Source of the DNA: Dasypus novemcinctus
Lineage: Eukaryota; Chordata; Mammalia; Cingulata; Dasypodidae
Assembly: GCF_030445035.2 (NCBI RefSeq)
Contig: NC_080678.1
Span: 116,317,947-116,381,946 of the forward strand
Direction of reading: 5' to 3'
DNA: 64,000 nucleotides
Shown here: positions 45,307-56,844 of the stretch, piece after piece
Position numbering within the stretch: the stretch's first letter is position 1
How the letters are laid out: every line of letters starts with the position of its first letter
The notes under the pieces: model-generated
The model's database searches: none
What the model was told of the DNA's origin: nothing
Seen by the model: the letters and a program-made list of their open reading frames with translations, nothing else
Translations under genes and position numbers: made by a program

Positions 45307-45336
45307 AGCAAACATGAAAAGAAACACTTCAGCTTA

Positions 45337-45436
45337 GGGGCCGAAGTGGCTCAGTGGTTGAGCACCGGTTTCCCACGTGCAAGGTTCCGGGTTCAATCCC
45401 TGGCCCCTGGGTACTTGAAAAAAAAAAAAAAGGGAA
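45337..45436 (+). mobile_element. DAS-type SINE, sense head
   Basis: AGGGGCCGAAGTGGCTCAGTGGTTGAGCACC..GGGTTCAATCCCTGG then A13. Good A and B boxes. Confidence 0.88.
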
Positions 45437-45770
45437 AAAGAAAGAGGTAATTGCAGTAGTTCAGATGATGCAAGGTGGTGGTGGTGGCTGGAGGGCAGAG
45501 AGAAGCCTGGAATGTTAGCAGAGCCAGGTCCACTGTAGGCCCAGCTCAAGTGTTCTTTTCACTCCCCTTCACATAATATCTTCAGAACCATAATTACTGG
45601 CACCGCAGTCTTAGACCTGCCCTTCTGCCTTCTCCTTGCCCTTCCATTTGACGTCAATGTCTGAACTAGGTCAGAGGAAAAAAATTATAATTTTTTGAGA
45701 CTTTGTCCATATCCCAAATTCTCTGCAGAATGTAAAGAAGTAGGCAAACTAAATTTATGCAAATGCCATT
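45437..45770. other. Unclassified DNA
   Basis: No gene. A perfect CRE palindrome TGACGTCA lies at 45649-45656 without other promoter features. Confidence 0.3.
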
Positions 45771-45774
45771 ATTT

Positions 45775-46170
45775 TTTTCTTGAGATATAATTCACATATC
45801 CAAGTATTCACCCTTTTAAAGTGTACAATTCAGTGACTTTATTATATTCACAGCTATGTACAACCATCACCACTATTTAATCCCAGAACATTTCATCACC
45901 CCAAAAAAGCCAACCCAGTGTTACCATCACCACCATCCACTACCAAAACTTAGTGAATGTAATTAATATCACTGAAATGTATACTTAAAATGAGAAATGT
46001 TAATCCTGTGTGTATGTTACCACAATAAAAATTAAAGGAAAGAAGCCCCATATCCATTCATAGCCGTTAACCATGCCCCTGTCTCTAGCTCCTGGCAACC
46101 ACTAATCTACTTTGTCTCTATGGATTTGCCTATTCTGGGCGATTCAAATAAATGCAATCATACCAAAAAA
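45775..46170 (-). mobile_element. Old L1 3' UTR, antisense, split by a sense L1 end
   Basis: TTGAGATATAATTCACATATCC..CCTTTTAAAGTGTACAATTCAGTG..ACAACCATCACCAC, then a sense L1 tail (about 45912-46043, ending ACCACAATAAAAATTAAAGG), then AAGCCCCATATCCATTC..CCTGGCAACCACTAATCTAC. Confidence 0.8.
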
Positions 46171-46229
46171 AAGTGTTCATATCTGTGGATATAAGTTCCC
46201 CACCTTTGTTTTTCAAGATAGCTTTGGCT

Positions 46230-46342
46230 TGGGGGAGTGGATGTCACTCAGTGATTGAGCACCTGCCTCCCACACATGAGGTCCCAGGTTCAATCCCCAG
46301 TACCTCCTGAAAGTAAAAAGTAAAACAACAGCAGCAACAAAA
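46230..46342 (+). mobile_element. DAS-type SINE, short sense copy with TSD
   Basis: Bounded by AAGATAGCTTTGGCT (46215-46229) and AAGATTGCTTTGGCT (46343-46357). B box GGTTCAATCCCC. Confidence 0.9.
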
Positions 46343-46675
46343 AAGATTGCTTTGGCTATTTTAAGTTCTTCGTATTCCTACATAAATTTTATGATCATCT
46401 TATAAATTTCTCCCCCAAAAACTTGCTGGAATTTGGTATTGCTTTGAAAACCAAATTGATCTGTAGATAGTATAGGTCATATTAATATTGACCTTTCAAT
46501 TTATGAACATGGTATTTCTCTCTATTAGGTCTTTAATTTTTCTCAGCAAGGTTTGATAATTTTTCATGTGGAGTCCTTGTACTTCTTTTGTTAGATTTAT
46601 TAATAGGTACTTGAAAACTTTTTCCCTATTTGTGTGTTGCTTGTATGTAGAAATGTGGTTGATTTTTTTGTATAT

Positions 46676-47054
46676 ATATATATATTTTTTTAAAGATTTA
46701 TTTATTTATTTAATTTCCCCCCCTCCCCTGGTTGTCTGTTCTTGGTGTCTATTTGCTGCGTCTTGTTTCTTTGTCCACTTCTGTTGTCGTCAGCGGCACG
46801 GGAAGTGTGGGCAGCGCCATTCCTGGGCAGGCTGCTCTTTTCTTTTCACGCTGGGCGGCTTTTCCTCACGGGTGCACTCCTTGCGCGTGGGGCTCCCCCA
46901 CGCGGGGGACACCCTTGCGTGGCACGGCACTCCTTGCACGCATCAGCGCTGCGCATGGCCAGCTCCACACGGGTCAAGGAGGCCCGGGGTTTGAACCGCG
47001 GGCCTCCCGTATGGTAGACGGATGCCCTAACCACTGGGCCAAAGTCCGTTTTCC
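46676..47054 (-). mobile_element. DAS-type SINE, full length with TSD
   Basis: GATTTTTTTGTATAT (46661-46675) and GATTTTTTTTGTATAT (47055-47070) bound it. GC- and CpG-rich, so possibly one of the younger copies. Confidence 0.93.
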
Positions 47055-47509
47055 GATTTTTTTTGTATATTGACCTTGTATTCGGTGACTTTACCATTTA
47101 TTAATTTTATTATTTTATCTGTAGAATATTTTGGATTTTCTACTTATGCAATTATCTATTAATAGATGGAAATTGCTTCCTTTCTAGTCCTTAAACTTTT
47201 ATTTTTTTTTCTTTCCTTCTTGCAGTGCCTAGGAGTTTTAATATACCATGAACTAGAAGTAGTACGTCCTTGTTTTCTTCCCAGTCTCAAGGGAAACTTT
47301 TCAATATTTTATCATTATGTGTGATTTTTGCTGTAATTTTTTTGGTGCATATTTTTTGGGAAGTTTCATTATTTTCCTAGTTTGCAAGGAGTTTTTATCA
47401 TCCAAGGGATGCTGCATTACTTATTATTAAGATGAATATATAGTTTTCTCCTTTATTCTTTTAATGGATTAAATAATATTGACATATTAATTGAGGTAAT
47501 TCTACTAAT

Positions 47510-47929
47510 TTTTTTTTTTAGATTTTTTTATTTGTTTCTCTCCCATTCTCCCTCACCCCCCTTTGTCTGCATTCTGTATCCATTCACTGTGTGTTCTTCT
47601 GTGTCCACTTGCATTCTTGTCAGGTGGCACTGGGAATCTGTGTCTCTTTTTGTTGTGTCATCATCTTACTGCATCAGCTCTCCGTGTGTGCTGTGCCATG
47701 CCTGGGTGGACTGCGTTTTCTGTGCATGGTGGCTCTCCTTGTGGGGCGCACTCCTTGAGTGTGGGCACCCCTACACAGGGGTCATCCCTGTGTGACACGG
47801 CACTCCTTGTGCATGGCAGCACTGCTCATGGGCCAGCTCACCACACAGGCCAGGAGGCCCTGGGAATCAAACCCTGGACCTCTTATATGGTAGGCGGACA
47901 TTCTATCAGTTGAGCCACATCCGCTTCCC
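47510..47929 (-). mobile_element. DAS-type SINE, near full length
   Basis: Bounded by TCTACTAAT (47501-47509) and TCTATTAAT (47930-47938). Confidence 0.9.
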
Positions 47930-48954
47930 TCTATTAATGTTTTGATTTTCAAATGTTAAACCAATCTTATTTTCCAGGAAAAAATCCAACTTGATTTTTG
48001 ATGTTTAAAAAAAAATGTAATTCATGATTATTGGTTTAGAATTTTTGTCTTTATTCATGAGATAAAGTGTAATTTTCCTTTCCTATGTTTTTGTCAGATT
48101 TTATCTTAATTTTATACTAACCTTGGAATACATCTTAAGTGTTTTCTCTTTCTCTATTCTCTGGAAGCATTTGTGTAAGACCAATGTTATTTATTTTTTA
48201 ATTGTTCCTAAAATTTCACCAGTGATCTCATCTGGATCTGGATTTTCTTTGTGGAAAGTTTTAAAATTATTGATTGCATTTCTTTATATTAGGGAAATTA
48301 TCCTTTAGAATATGATATAAGTTCAGTTCCTTCTCAGCTCATCTTTTCTCATCCCCAGGTGTGGGAGCAGGTGCTCTTTGTTCCAGGGAAAGCTTGGGAA
48401 AAAACAATGTTGTCTATCAGTATACCTGCCTACACCTCCAGGCCAAAGCCATGGCTGTACACATGACAGTTCAAAAATAACCACATTGGCACCCAGGATT
48501 TCTGTTTGCTTTGCTCTCTTTCTTTACATTTCTCTGGATTGCACTTGTGCTAATTTAGCATCTTGATAGGAACTAAAAGTTTTAGTCCTGTCCTACTCTT
48601 AATATTTTAGTCAAGGGCAGCAGTGACTTCCACGTCGCTAAATGCTAAATCCAGTGGTGAATTCTCAGGCTTCGTCTTGCTTGACCAGTTAGCTGCATTT
48701 GACATTGTTGATCACTTTTTTCCTTCTGATTTAACTTTCTTCATTTGGCTTCCAGAATACAACATTCTTTTAATTTTCCTTCTCTGATTGCTTGCTCCTT
48801 TTCCTTTGCTGGCTCCTCCTCTTCTTCCTACCTCTTGATGTTGGAGAGTCCCGAAGCTCAGCCCTTGCTCCTCATCCTTTCTCTATCTGTGACCTACCCT
48901 TTGGTGTTCTTGTTGATTCTCATAAGTATTTCTGTGGCCAATGATTCCTCATAC

Positions 48955-49404
48955 TCTTTTAGTTTCCTAGGCTGCTTAAGCAAATACCATGAAATTATTT
49001 GGCTTAAACAATGGGAATTTATTTGCTTAAAGTTTTGAGGCTAAAAAAAGTCCAGATCAAGACATCATCAAGGTGATGCTTTCTTCCCAAAGACTGGCTG
49101 CTGGTGTTCCTTGGCTCCTCTGCAACATGGCGAAGCACATGGCTGCATGTGCTGGTCTCTCCCTTCTTTTCTGGGCTTCATTGATTTCATCTTCTTGCTT
49201 CTGTGGCTTTCTCTCTCTCTGTCTGAATTTCATTCTCTTATAAAGGTCTCTAGTAACAGGAATAAGACCCATCCTGATTGAGGTGGGCCACACCTTAACT
49301 GAAGTAACCTCATCAGAAGGACCTACTTACGATGGATTTACATCCACAGGAATGGATTAGATTTAAGAACATGTTTTTCTGGGGAATATACAGCTTAAAA
49401 CCAC
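48955..49404 (-). mobile_element. MaLR-like LTR, antisense, in L2
   Basis: TTTAGTTTCCTAGGCTGC..GGCTTAAACAATGGGAATTTATTTGC..AAAGTTTTGAGGC..CCATCCTGATTGAGGTGGGCC. CATAC occurs on both sides (48950-48954 and 49405-49409), a possible 5-base TSD, although the ends lack a clear TG..CA. Confidence 0.65.
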
Positions 49405-50193
49405 CATACCCAGACCTCTTCCTGCACTTAAGAGTCATATATCTAACGGTCTACTCTACATCTCTATTTGAATGTTTAATAGACACAGCTGAACATGACT
49501 GCAACTGACTTACTGGCCACTTCCTTCCCAAACCTGTTTTATCACAGCCTTCCCCTTCTTGATTGATAGCTAACCCTTTGGAATCATCCCTGACTTGTTT
49601 TTCCTTCATGCTGTACATCTTACTTATCAGCAGAACCTCTTGGCTCTAGATCCAAAATATATCCAGAATCTGACCTCTTCTAATCACCTGCAATTACCCA
49701 AAACAACCCTCAGGCATCTCTTGCCTGGATGATGTCAGGGGACACAGAGCAGTTCTCGCTACCTGGGGAATGAGTCAGGTATGGCACTCCTCTGCCCAGC
49801 ATTTCATTTTCCTCTGAGTAAAAGCCAGAGTTCTTCCAAAGGGTTATGTGGCTCATTACTTCTGTATCTCACCTCCTCCTCAGCCCTTGATCACTCTGCA
49901 CCAGCCCCACTGGCCTTCTTGCTGTTCTAGAAACATACTGGGCACAATGCCATCTCCATCCTTGTGTGAGATTTACCTGCTGCCCGGAGTGTGCTCTCCC
50001 CAGGGACCTTGTGGCCAACTCCCTCTCCTCCTCTGGACCATGTTCAGAGCCCACAGCTCAGGCAGGTCTACCTGGACCCCGAGTTCAAAACTGCTGCACT
50101 AATCCCTAGCATTCCCACCCCCCGTACCTTCATCTGTTTTGTATTTTTGCCATAGCACTTCTCACATGAAGTTTGCTCATTACTCTTTTTATT

Positions 50194-50541
50194 GGTTTTT
50201 TTTTTTTGGTAAGATTTATTTATTTATTTTTTTATCTTTATTTATCCCTTCCCCCACCTAGATGGTTCTCTCATCTTCTACTCATTGTTTGCTGGCCTTC
50301 TCCAGGGGGCACTGGGAACCGAACCAGGGACCTCCCACATGAGAGGCCAGTGTCCAGTGTCCTGAGCTACATCTGCACCCCATGGGCTGTGGTGTCTGCT
50401 GGCTTGTGGCAGGGGTGGCATTCTAGCTTTTTGTGGTGAGGGTCGCATCTGCTCGTCTTCTTCTAGGAGGCACTGGGACCTGAACCTAGGACCTCCCATG
50501 TGGTAGGAGGGCGCCCATCTGGTTGAGCCACATGACTTCCC
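50194..50541 (-). mobile_element. DAS-type SINE, dimer-like form, in L2
   Basis: T-rich start, two heads (GGCACTGGGAACCGAACCAGGGACC and GGCACTGGGACCTGAACCTAGGACC), ending GGTTGAGCCACATGACTTCCC. TTTATTG flanks both sides. Confidence 0.88.
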
Positions 50542-50830
50542 TGTTTATTGTTTATCATCTCTTATTCCCCTCTTGAATGACTATAACCTTCCTGAAATCT
50601 AAGGGAGGGGGGTAAGAAGCTGTTGTTCACTGATGTTTCCCAAGTATCCAGGACAGTTCCTGGCACATAGAAAGTATTCAGAAGTTGTTGAATGAATGAA
50701 TGAATGAGTTTTTGTGTGCCATTTATTTTCCTTTGTAAGTACGATGTAGCTTAATTTTAAAATCTTAACCTAATTTTTTTTTTTGCCTTTAGGATTTTTT
50801 TATTGAAGTATATCACTCATACATAAACAT

Positions 50831-51278
50831 ACATAAACAATAAGTGAATAGTAGTAGTTTAAACTTACAAAACAAACATATATAAGATCATACAGGACTC
50901 TCACTGCCTCACCCTACCACCAATACCTTGCATTGTTGTTAAACATTTTTAACTAATGATTAAGGAGCATCGTCAAAATGTTACTACTAACCAAAGTATT
51001 TTTCCCCCAATCCACCCTATTATTATTATCTTTACCTAATTTTTATATGAATATACATAAACAATAAGTGTATAGTAAAGTTGTGAACTTAAAAGCAAAC
51101 ACGCATAACATTATACAGGGGTCCCAACACCTTGCATTGTTGTGAGACATTTGTTACAAATTATGAAAGAATATTGTCAAAATCTTATTACTAATTATAG
51201 TCCTTATCTTACATTTGGTGTATTTTTCCCCCAATCCACCCTATTATTATTTTTTAAATATATTTTTATGACAGAAGT
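50831..51278 (-). repeat. 224-base tandem duplication in the L1 3' UTR
   Basis: ACATAAACAATAAGTG..CCCCCAATCCACCCTATTATTATT occurs at 50831-51054 and again at 51055-51278, diverged. Confidence 0.8.
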
Positions 51279-51949
51279 TGTAAACCTACAAAACAGCCAT
51301 GCACATTTGCAGAATTCCCAAACAACACACCTCTATCAATATACCACACTATAGTGACACAGTTGTTACAGGTTATAGATAATATCATCCGATTGTTACC
51401 ATGTCCATAGTGTAAATTTCTCACACATTGTACATACTGCCTCATTATCAACACACTATATCTTTGGCATAGATGCAAGAATATCATATTATTACTGTTA
51501 ACCACAGTCCATAGGTCACTCCAGTTATATCTTTCCCATGCTTTTCCACATTCCCAGCATGCTTCAATAGTGATGTACATTTGCTCTAGCTAAAAAAGGA
51601 CACTCTTGTATCTGTACCCTTAACCACAGTTCTCATCCACCTCTCGGTTTACTGTGCTATTCAGTTCCTAGATTATTCTCTAGCATTCTGTCAATTGGCA
51701 TTTATATTCCTAGACTATCATTTTCAGTCACATCCCCATTTATGAACTAGCTGTTACTCACTATGTGTTACCATCCACTCTATACATTTCCACACTTTTA
51801 CAGTAAAGCTAATTAAAACTTCTATATATTTTAAACATCAGTAGTCCATTTCAGTCCTCCTCTTATCTCCTTTAAGAATCCACCACCTACCACCACGTTT
51901 TGAAGATATTTTCCTACATTTTCTTCTAGAAGCTTTATGGTTCTTTTAT

Positions 51950-52560
51950 ATTTAGGTTTTTGATCCATTTTGAGTTAATTTTTGGATAAGATGTGAGATA
52001 GGGGTCCTCTTTCCTTCTTTTGGCTATGGATACCCAGTTCTCTCAGCACCATTTGTTGAATGGGCTGTTTTGCCCAAGCTGGGGATGTGGGTTTGACAGA
52101 CTTGTCAAAAATCACTTGACCATACATAAGAGGATCTGTTTCTGAACCATCAGTTTGATTCCATTGGTCTATGTGTCTGTCTTCATGCCAGTACCATGCT
52201 GTTTTTACCACTGTAGCTAGGTAAAATGATTTAAAGTCTGGAGATGAGTCCTCCAATTTCACTTTTCCTTTTTAAGATGTTTCTGGCTGTTCAGAACCCC
52301 TTACCCTTCCAAATAAATTTGATGTTCATGTTTTCAATTTATTTTAAAAATGCTGGTGGAATTTGTATTGGGATTGTGTTGAATCTGTTTATCAGTTTGA
52401 GTAGAATTAACATCTTAATGATATTTAGTCTTCTAATCTGTGAGCATGGAATGTTCTTCCAATTATTTAGGCCTTTTAAAATTTCTTTTAACAGTCAGTT
52501 ATAGTTTTCTGAATACAGGTGCTTCACATTATTGGTTAAGTTTATTATAGATTATTTGGA
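51950..52560 (-). pseudogene. L1 ORF2 C-terminal remnant
   Basis: The minus-strand frame at 51975-52262 translates with [19 protein letters not shown] and the following GTDPLMYGQ-type pattern. This matches the region after the reverse-transcriptase domain of L1 ORF2 (cf. the YKIGIWKDQ..IDQWN pattern of the family). Catalytic endonuclease and reverse-transcriptase parts are missing. Confidence 0.75.
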
Positions 52561-53341
52561 TTTTATCTGTCATATTTTATTTTTACCACTCTTTTGACCC
52601 TTTTAGTTACTTTTATTGATATAATAATCTTCATTTTTAGACTCTCTTTCAGGTCTCTCTTCTGTCTTTTCTTTTCAGGCTCTAGCACACCCTTTAGTAT
52701 TTCTGAAAATCTGGTCTCTTGGTTAGAAATTCTCTAATTTTCTGTTTATCTGTGAATATTCTAGACTCGTCCTCATATTTGAAAGATTATCTTGCTCGAT
52801 ATAAGATCCTTGACTGGAAGTTTTCCTCTTGCAGTATCTTAAATATATCATACCATTGTCTTCTTACCTCCATGGTTTCTGGTGAGAAATCAGCAATTAA
52901 TCTTATTGGGTATCCCTTATATGTTATACATTGCTCTTCTTTCTCTGTTCTCAGAATTCTCTCTTTGTCTTTGGCATTTGATATTCTGATGAGTATGTGT
53001 TTCAGAGTTGTTCTATTCAGATTTTCCTCAGATAGGAGCTGTTGTGCTTCTTGGACATGGATATCTATGTCCTTCCATAGGGTTGGGAAATTTTCTACCA
53101 TTATTTCTTGAAATATTCCCTTTGCCCCTTTTCCCTTCCCTTCTTCCTCTGGCACACCCATGACACATATGTTTGCACATCTTTTGCTGTCATTTAGTTC
53201 CCTGAGGCCTTGTTCAATTTTTTCCATTCTTTTCTTCATCTGTTCTTTGGTATGCTCACTTTCAGAGGCCATTTCCTCAAGCTCACCAATCCCTTCTTCT
53301 GCCTCCTCAAATCTGCTACTATATGATTCCAATGTATTTTT

Positions 53342-53733
53342 TTAAGATTTCTCTTACCTCCCCCCCAAGTTGTCTGCTCTCAGTGTCCATTTGCTGTGTG
53401 TTCTTCTGTGTCTACTTGTATTCTTGTCAGCGGCAGCCAGAATCTGTGTCTCCTTTTGTTGGGTCATCTTGCTGTGTCAGCTCTCCGTGTGTGCAGAGCC
53501 ATTCCCAGGCAGGCTGCATTTTTTTCTCACTGGATGACTCTCCTTACAGGGTGTATTCCTTGTGCATGGAGCCCCCCTTGCGGGGGACACCCCTGCGTGG
53601 CACGGCACTCCTTGCGCACATCAGTATGCAGTGTTGGCCAGCTCATCACATGGGTCAGGAGGCCCTGGATTTGAAACTTGGGTCTTCCATGTGGTAGGTG
53701 GATGCTCTATCTGTTGGGCCAAATCTGCTTCCC
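53342..53733 (-). mobile_element. DAS-type SINE in L1 ORF1
   Basis: A perfect CCAATGTATTTTT duplication (53329-53341 and 53734-53746) bounds it. Confidence 0.94.
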
Positions 53734-53843
53734 CCAATGTATTTTTAATTTCATTTATTGTGCCTTTCATTCCCATTAGGCCTGCTATTTTTCTATGTAT
53801 GCTTTCTTTCAAATTCTTCTTTGTGCTCATCCAGGGTCTTCTT

Positions 53844-54339
53844 TTTTTTTTTTTTTAAGATTTACTTATTTTCCCCCTTCCCCTCCTCCTACCCTGCTGT
53901 TTTTGTTGTCTGTGTTGTCTTCTCATTTTCTCTCCTCTAGGACTCACTGTGATTTGATCCTGGAGACCTCTGATGGGGAAAGAGGTTTCCTGTCAATTGC
54001 ACCACCTCATTCCTGGTTTCTGCTGTGCTTCACCTTGACTCTCCCCTTGTTTCTCTTTTGATGCATCATCATCTTGCTGTAATCACTTGCGTGGGCACTG
54101 ACTCACCATGCGGACACTTGCATGGGCACTCGCACGGGCACTGGCTTACCACACGGGCATTTGTACTCTCCACGTGGGCAGTTGCGCTCACCGGTTCACC
54201 ATGTGGGCACTTGTGTGGGCACTGGTTCGCTGTGTGGGCACGCCTTCTCTTCTTTTTCACCAGGAGGCCCCAGGGATTAAACCCAGGTCCTCCCATATGG
54301 TAGGAGGAAGCTCTGTCACTTCAGCCACATCTGCTTCCC
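53844..54339 (-). mobile_element. DAS-type SINE, GGGCACT subfamily, in L1 ORF1
   Basis: TCTTCTT flanks it on both sides (53837-53843, 54346-54352). The middle carries about nine GGGCACT-type 16-20-base units (54090-54245). Confidence 0.88.
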
Positions 54340-54984
54340 CCAATATCTTCTTAATATCTGTAATCTCTTTAGCCATCTTATTGAATTTATTAAGGAGATT
54401 TGTTTGAACATCTATGCTTAGTTGTTTCAACTCCTTTATGTCATTTGGAGACTTATCTTGTTCCTTTAACTGGGCCACATCTTTGTGTTTCTTGGTGTGG
54501 ATTTTAATTTTTTGTTGGCGTCTTGGCATCTGGCTTACTAGAGTATGTATTCTGGGTGCAGTTTTTCTCTTTAGTTTAGGGCTTCCTGCCCCTTCTCCCT
54601 TGCTGGTTGTGCAGTAGGAGCCAAAGATGTAGTTGGTGCTATTAGCTGTAGCGGCACAAGCAGCTGTCATTGCCTCAGGGACTGATGAAGTTTCTCCCAA
54701 CTTTCTCCTTTGCCAGTGATAGGGGCAGAGTCACAGCTGTGTGGAATAATCGAAGTTGTGCAGGGCTAGACTGTAGTTGCCCAGAAAGACTGATGAAACT
54801 TCATGTTCCTTTCTGCCCTCCCTGGAGAGGGGATGGAGCTGCAGTCTATGCAGTGTGGGTCCAAGATGACTGCAGTTACCCCAGTAGACTTCCGACTGTT
54901 CAGTCTGTGCCAGCCAAAGGGACCTGGATAGGCTGGTGCAGGGCCTGCTGGCTTCCTCTCTGCCAGAGGTGGGACTGAAGTCTA

Positions 54985-55660
54985 GGCTAGGGCTGCAGGC
55001 TGATCTGGGTGAGAGAAACTGGTCTCTACCATCACTGCGATTTTCAGTCAGCCTGGCTTCCCCTTGAGCTGGGGGTGGAGTCAAATGGCAGCTACTGGCC
55101 TCTTTCCAACTTGGAGAGGTTCAAACTTCAGCTGTTCTTAGGACTATACTTTAGCCAGCCAAGTTTACTAATCAGTAGCTGAAATTGGTGGCCAACTGTC
55201 TCTTTCTTCCCTGTTTTTGGGAAATGGAGCTTCCAATTCCAGCCATAGAATAGCTCCTGGGGTTGCTTGTGCTGCCAAAGTAGGGTGATCATTGGTCTCT
55301 GCAGCATGACCTGGAGTTTCCTGGAGAGTCTGGTTCCAGTCCCCCCAGATTCCTCCCTCCCAGAGGTGGGGCTGGGGCTTAGGCTAGAGCTGCAATCTGA
55401 TCTGGGTGGAAAGAAGCCAGTCCCCAGCAGCATTGTGATTTTCAGCCCTCCCTGCTTCCCCTCATGCCAGGCACAGAGTTAAAATGGCAGCTACTGGCCT
55501 CTTTCTGACTTGGACAGGCTCAAAGTTTAGCTGTTTTTAGGATTATACCTTAGCCAGCCAAATTTACTCATCAGTAACTGAAGTTGGTTCCCAGCTGCCT
55601 CTTCCTTCCTCGTTTTTGGGAATTGGGACTTCCAATTCCAGCTGCGGAACAGCTCCCGAG
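54985..55660 (-). repeat. Two tandem ~397-base units in the L1 5' UTR
   Basis: CTGATCTGGGT at 55000 and 55397, AATGGCAGCTACTGGCCTCTTTC and TTAGCCAGCCAA.TTTACT recur 397-400 bases apart. The similar stretch 54985-55260 versus 55382-55660 defines the clearest overlap. Confidence 0.85.
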
Positions 55661-55885
55661 GTGGTTTATGCCTCCAGTGGAGGATGTGGCATGGAGCGCT
55701 CTACCAATGAATCTTCTCTGCAGATGGGCAGTCTCCTCCTTCCATTCCTTTTAGGATGTTGCAGGATCCTCTTCTGGTCTCCTGGAGCCCAAACAGGTGC
55801 TGCAGATAGGTCTGAGTGTTTACTAACTGCCCTGTAGCACAAGCTGACCTTAAGAGCCCCTTACTCTGCTGCCATCTTGCTGGTT

Positions 55886-56338
55886 GTCCTTTATCTAATA
55901 TTTTTATCTTTTAATAGTAGATTTAAATGTCTTTACTTTGAGTGTTTCTTTGTTTTTTGTTTTACGTTTCATACCTATTTTGCTCAAACTTTTAAAATTC
56001 GTTATGTCAACTATATTTAATAAATTAATCATCCTGTGCATTTCTAAATTGAAGTTGTGATTTTATTGTATATTAAGGTACTATATATATATTTGAATCT
56101 ATTTCTGGACTTTTTTCCCTCACTGACCTAATTTTCTTTCAATCAAAACAGCTTTATGATAAATAGTTAATGCCTAGTAAGGCAAAAGCCCACTCTGCAG
56201 TTTTGTTTGGAGATTTACTTGTCTCTTTTTCCTCCTGAATTAAAAAAAATATATATCTAGTGAAATCTCTTCCCTCTTGTAAAAACTTTAAGAAAAACAA
56301 ACAAAATAATTGGCTTGCTAAATATTTACCTTAAAATT
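55886..56338. other. AT-rich flank, probably older L1
   Basis: No gene. GTTTCTTTG..GTTTTACGTTTCATACC may be antisense L1 but is too diverged to assign. Confidence 0.3.
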
Positions 56339-56350
56339 TTATTGTTAATT

Positions 56351-56759
56351 ATTTTATTTTATTTGTTTCTCTCCCCTTCTCCTCCCTGCCCCAGTTGTCT
56401 GTTCCCTGTGTCCATTTGCTGCGTGCTCTTCTTTTGTCTGCTTCTGTTGTTGTCAGCGGCATGGGAATCTGTGTCTCTTTTTGTTGCATCATCTTGCTGT
56501 GTCAGCTCTCCGTGTGTGCGCCTCCATTCTTGGGCAGGCTGTACTTTCTTTCACGCTGGGTGGCTCTCCTTATGGGGAGCACTCCTTGTGCATGGGGCTC
56601 CCCTACGCAGGGGACACCTCTGCATGGCACAGCACTCCTTGCACGCATCAACACTGCGCATGGGCCAGCTTGACACGGGTCAGGGAGGCCCGGGGTTTGA
56701 ACCATGGACCTCCCACGTGGTAGACGGACACCCTATCCACTGGGCCATGTCCGTTTCCC
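56351..56759 (-). mobile_element. DAS-type SINE, full length with TSD
   Basis: A perfect TTATTGTTAATT duplication (56339-56350 and 56760-56771). Confidence 0.95.
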
Positions 56760-56844
56760 TTATTGTTAATTTTGATGGCTCAATATTTTGATAAGTCGTA
56801 ATTCTCAAAAACATTGTTTTATGTCCTTCAGTAATACTTAAAAA

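Larger units (their letters stand above)
46358..48310 (-). mobile_element. L1 ORF2 reverse-transcriptase region, antisense, with two SINEs
   Basis: CTTATAAATTTCTCCCCC.., GAACATGGTATTTCTCTC, TTGTTAGATTTATTAATAGG, GACCTTGTATTCGGTGAC, TTTTATCATCCAAGGGATGC and GTGATCTCATCTGGATCTGGATTTTC follow the antisense order of ORF2. Degenerate, no open frame. Confidence 0.78.
48590..50715 (+). mobile_element. L2 LINE, sense, with an LTR and SINEs inserted
   Basis: 48610-48900 (AGCAGTGACTTCCACGTCGCTAAATG.., CATTTGACATTGTTGATCAC, TCATTTGGCTTCCAGAA), 49410-50190 (CCAGACCTCTTCCTGCACTTAAGAGTCATATATC.., CCAAAATATATCCAGAATCTGACC, CTCTGAGTAAAAGCCAGAG) and the end 50640-50709 (CAGTTCCTGGCACATAGAAAG..TTGTTGAATGAATGAATGAATG) are the reverse-transcriptase and 3' end of L2 in order. 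The TGAA tail is the usual L2 end. Confidence 0.82.
52640..54530 (-). pseudogene. L1 ORF1 (RNA-binding chaperone), split by two SINEs
   Basis: The N-terminal part (from MPRRQQKIKIHTKKHKD near 54528 to about 54346) is polar and coiled-coil-like. A middle piece lies at 53745-53843. The main C-terminal part (52787-53332) is open for about 180 codons with ICVMGVPEEE (RRM-like domain), FPTLWKD and GYPIRLIADFSPETMEVRRQW (C-terminal domain). ORF1 protein binds L1 RNA in the cytoplasm. The SINEs at 53342-53733 and 53844-54339 destroy the frame. Confidence 0.82.
50775..55885 (-). mobile_element. Lineage-specific L1 with 5' UTR, ORF1 and 3' UTR; most of ORF2 deleted
   Basis: On the minus strand: 5' end near 55885 (CAAGATGGCAGCAGAG, YY1-like, as at the start of human L1), 5' UTR with tandem ~397-base units to about 54560, ORF1 (54530-52640, split by two SINEs), then directly an ORF2 C-terminal part (about 52560-51950) and a 3' UTR to 50775. 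Roughly the first 3 kb of ORF2 are absent. It is a non-autonomous relic as it stands. Confidence 0.8.

Noticed and set aside
45649-45656. CRE palindrome TGACGTCA
   Set aside because: A single 8-base match without CpG island, TATA or transcript evidence; expected by chance in a window this size.
52787-53332. 181-codon minus-strand frame as a host coiled-coil gene
   Set aside because: The GVPEEE and GYPIRLIADFSPETMEVRRQW patterns identify L1 ORF1, and the surroundings are L1.
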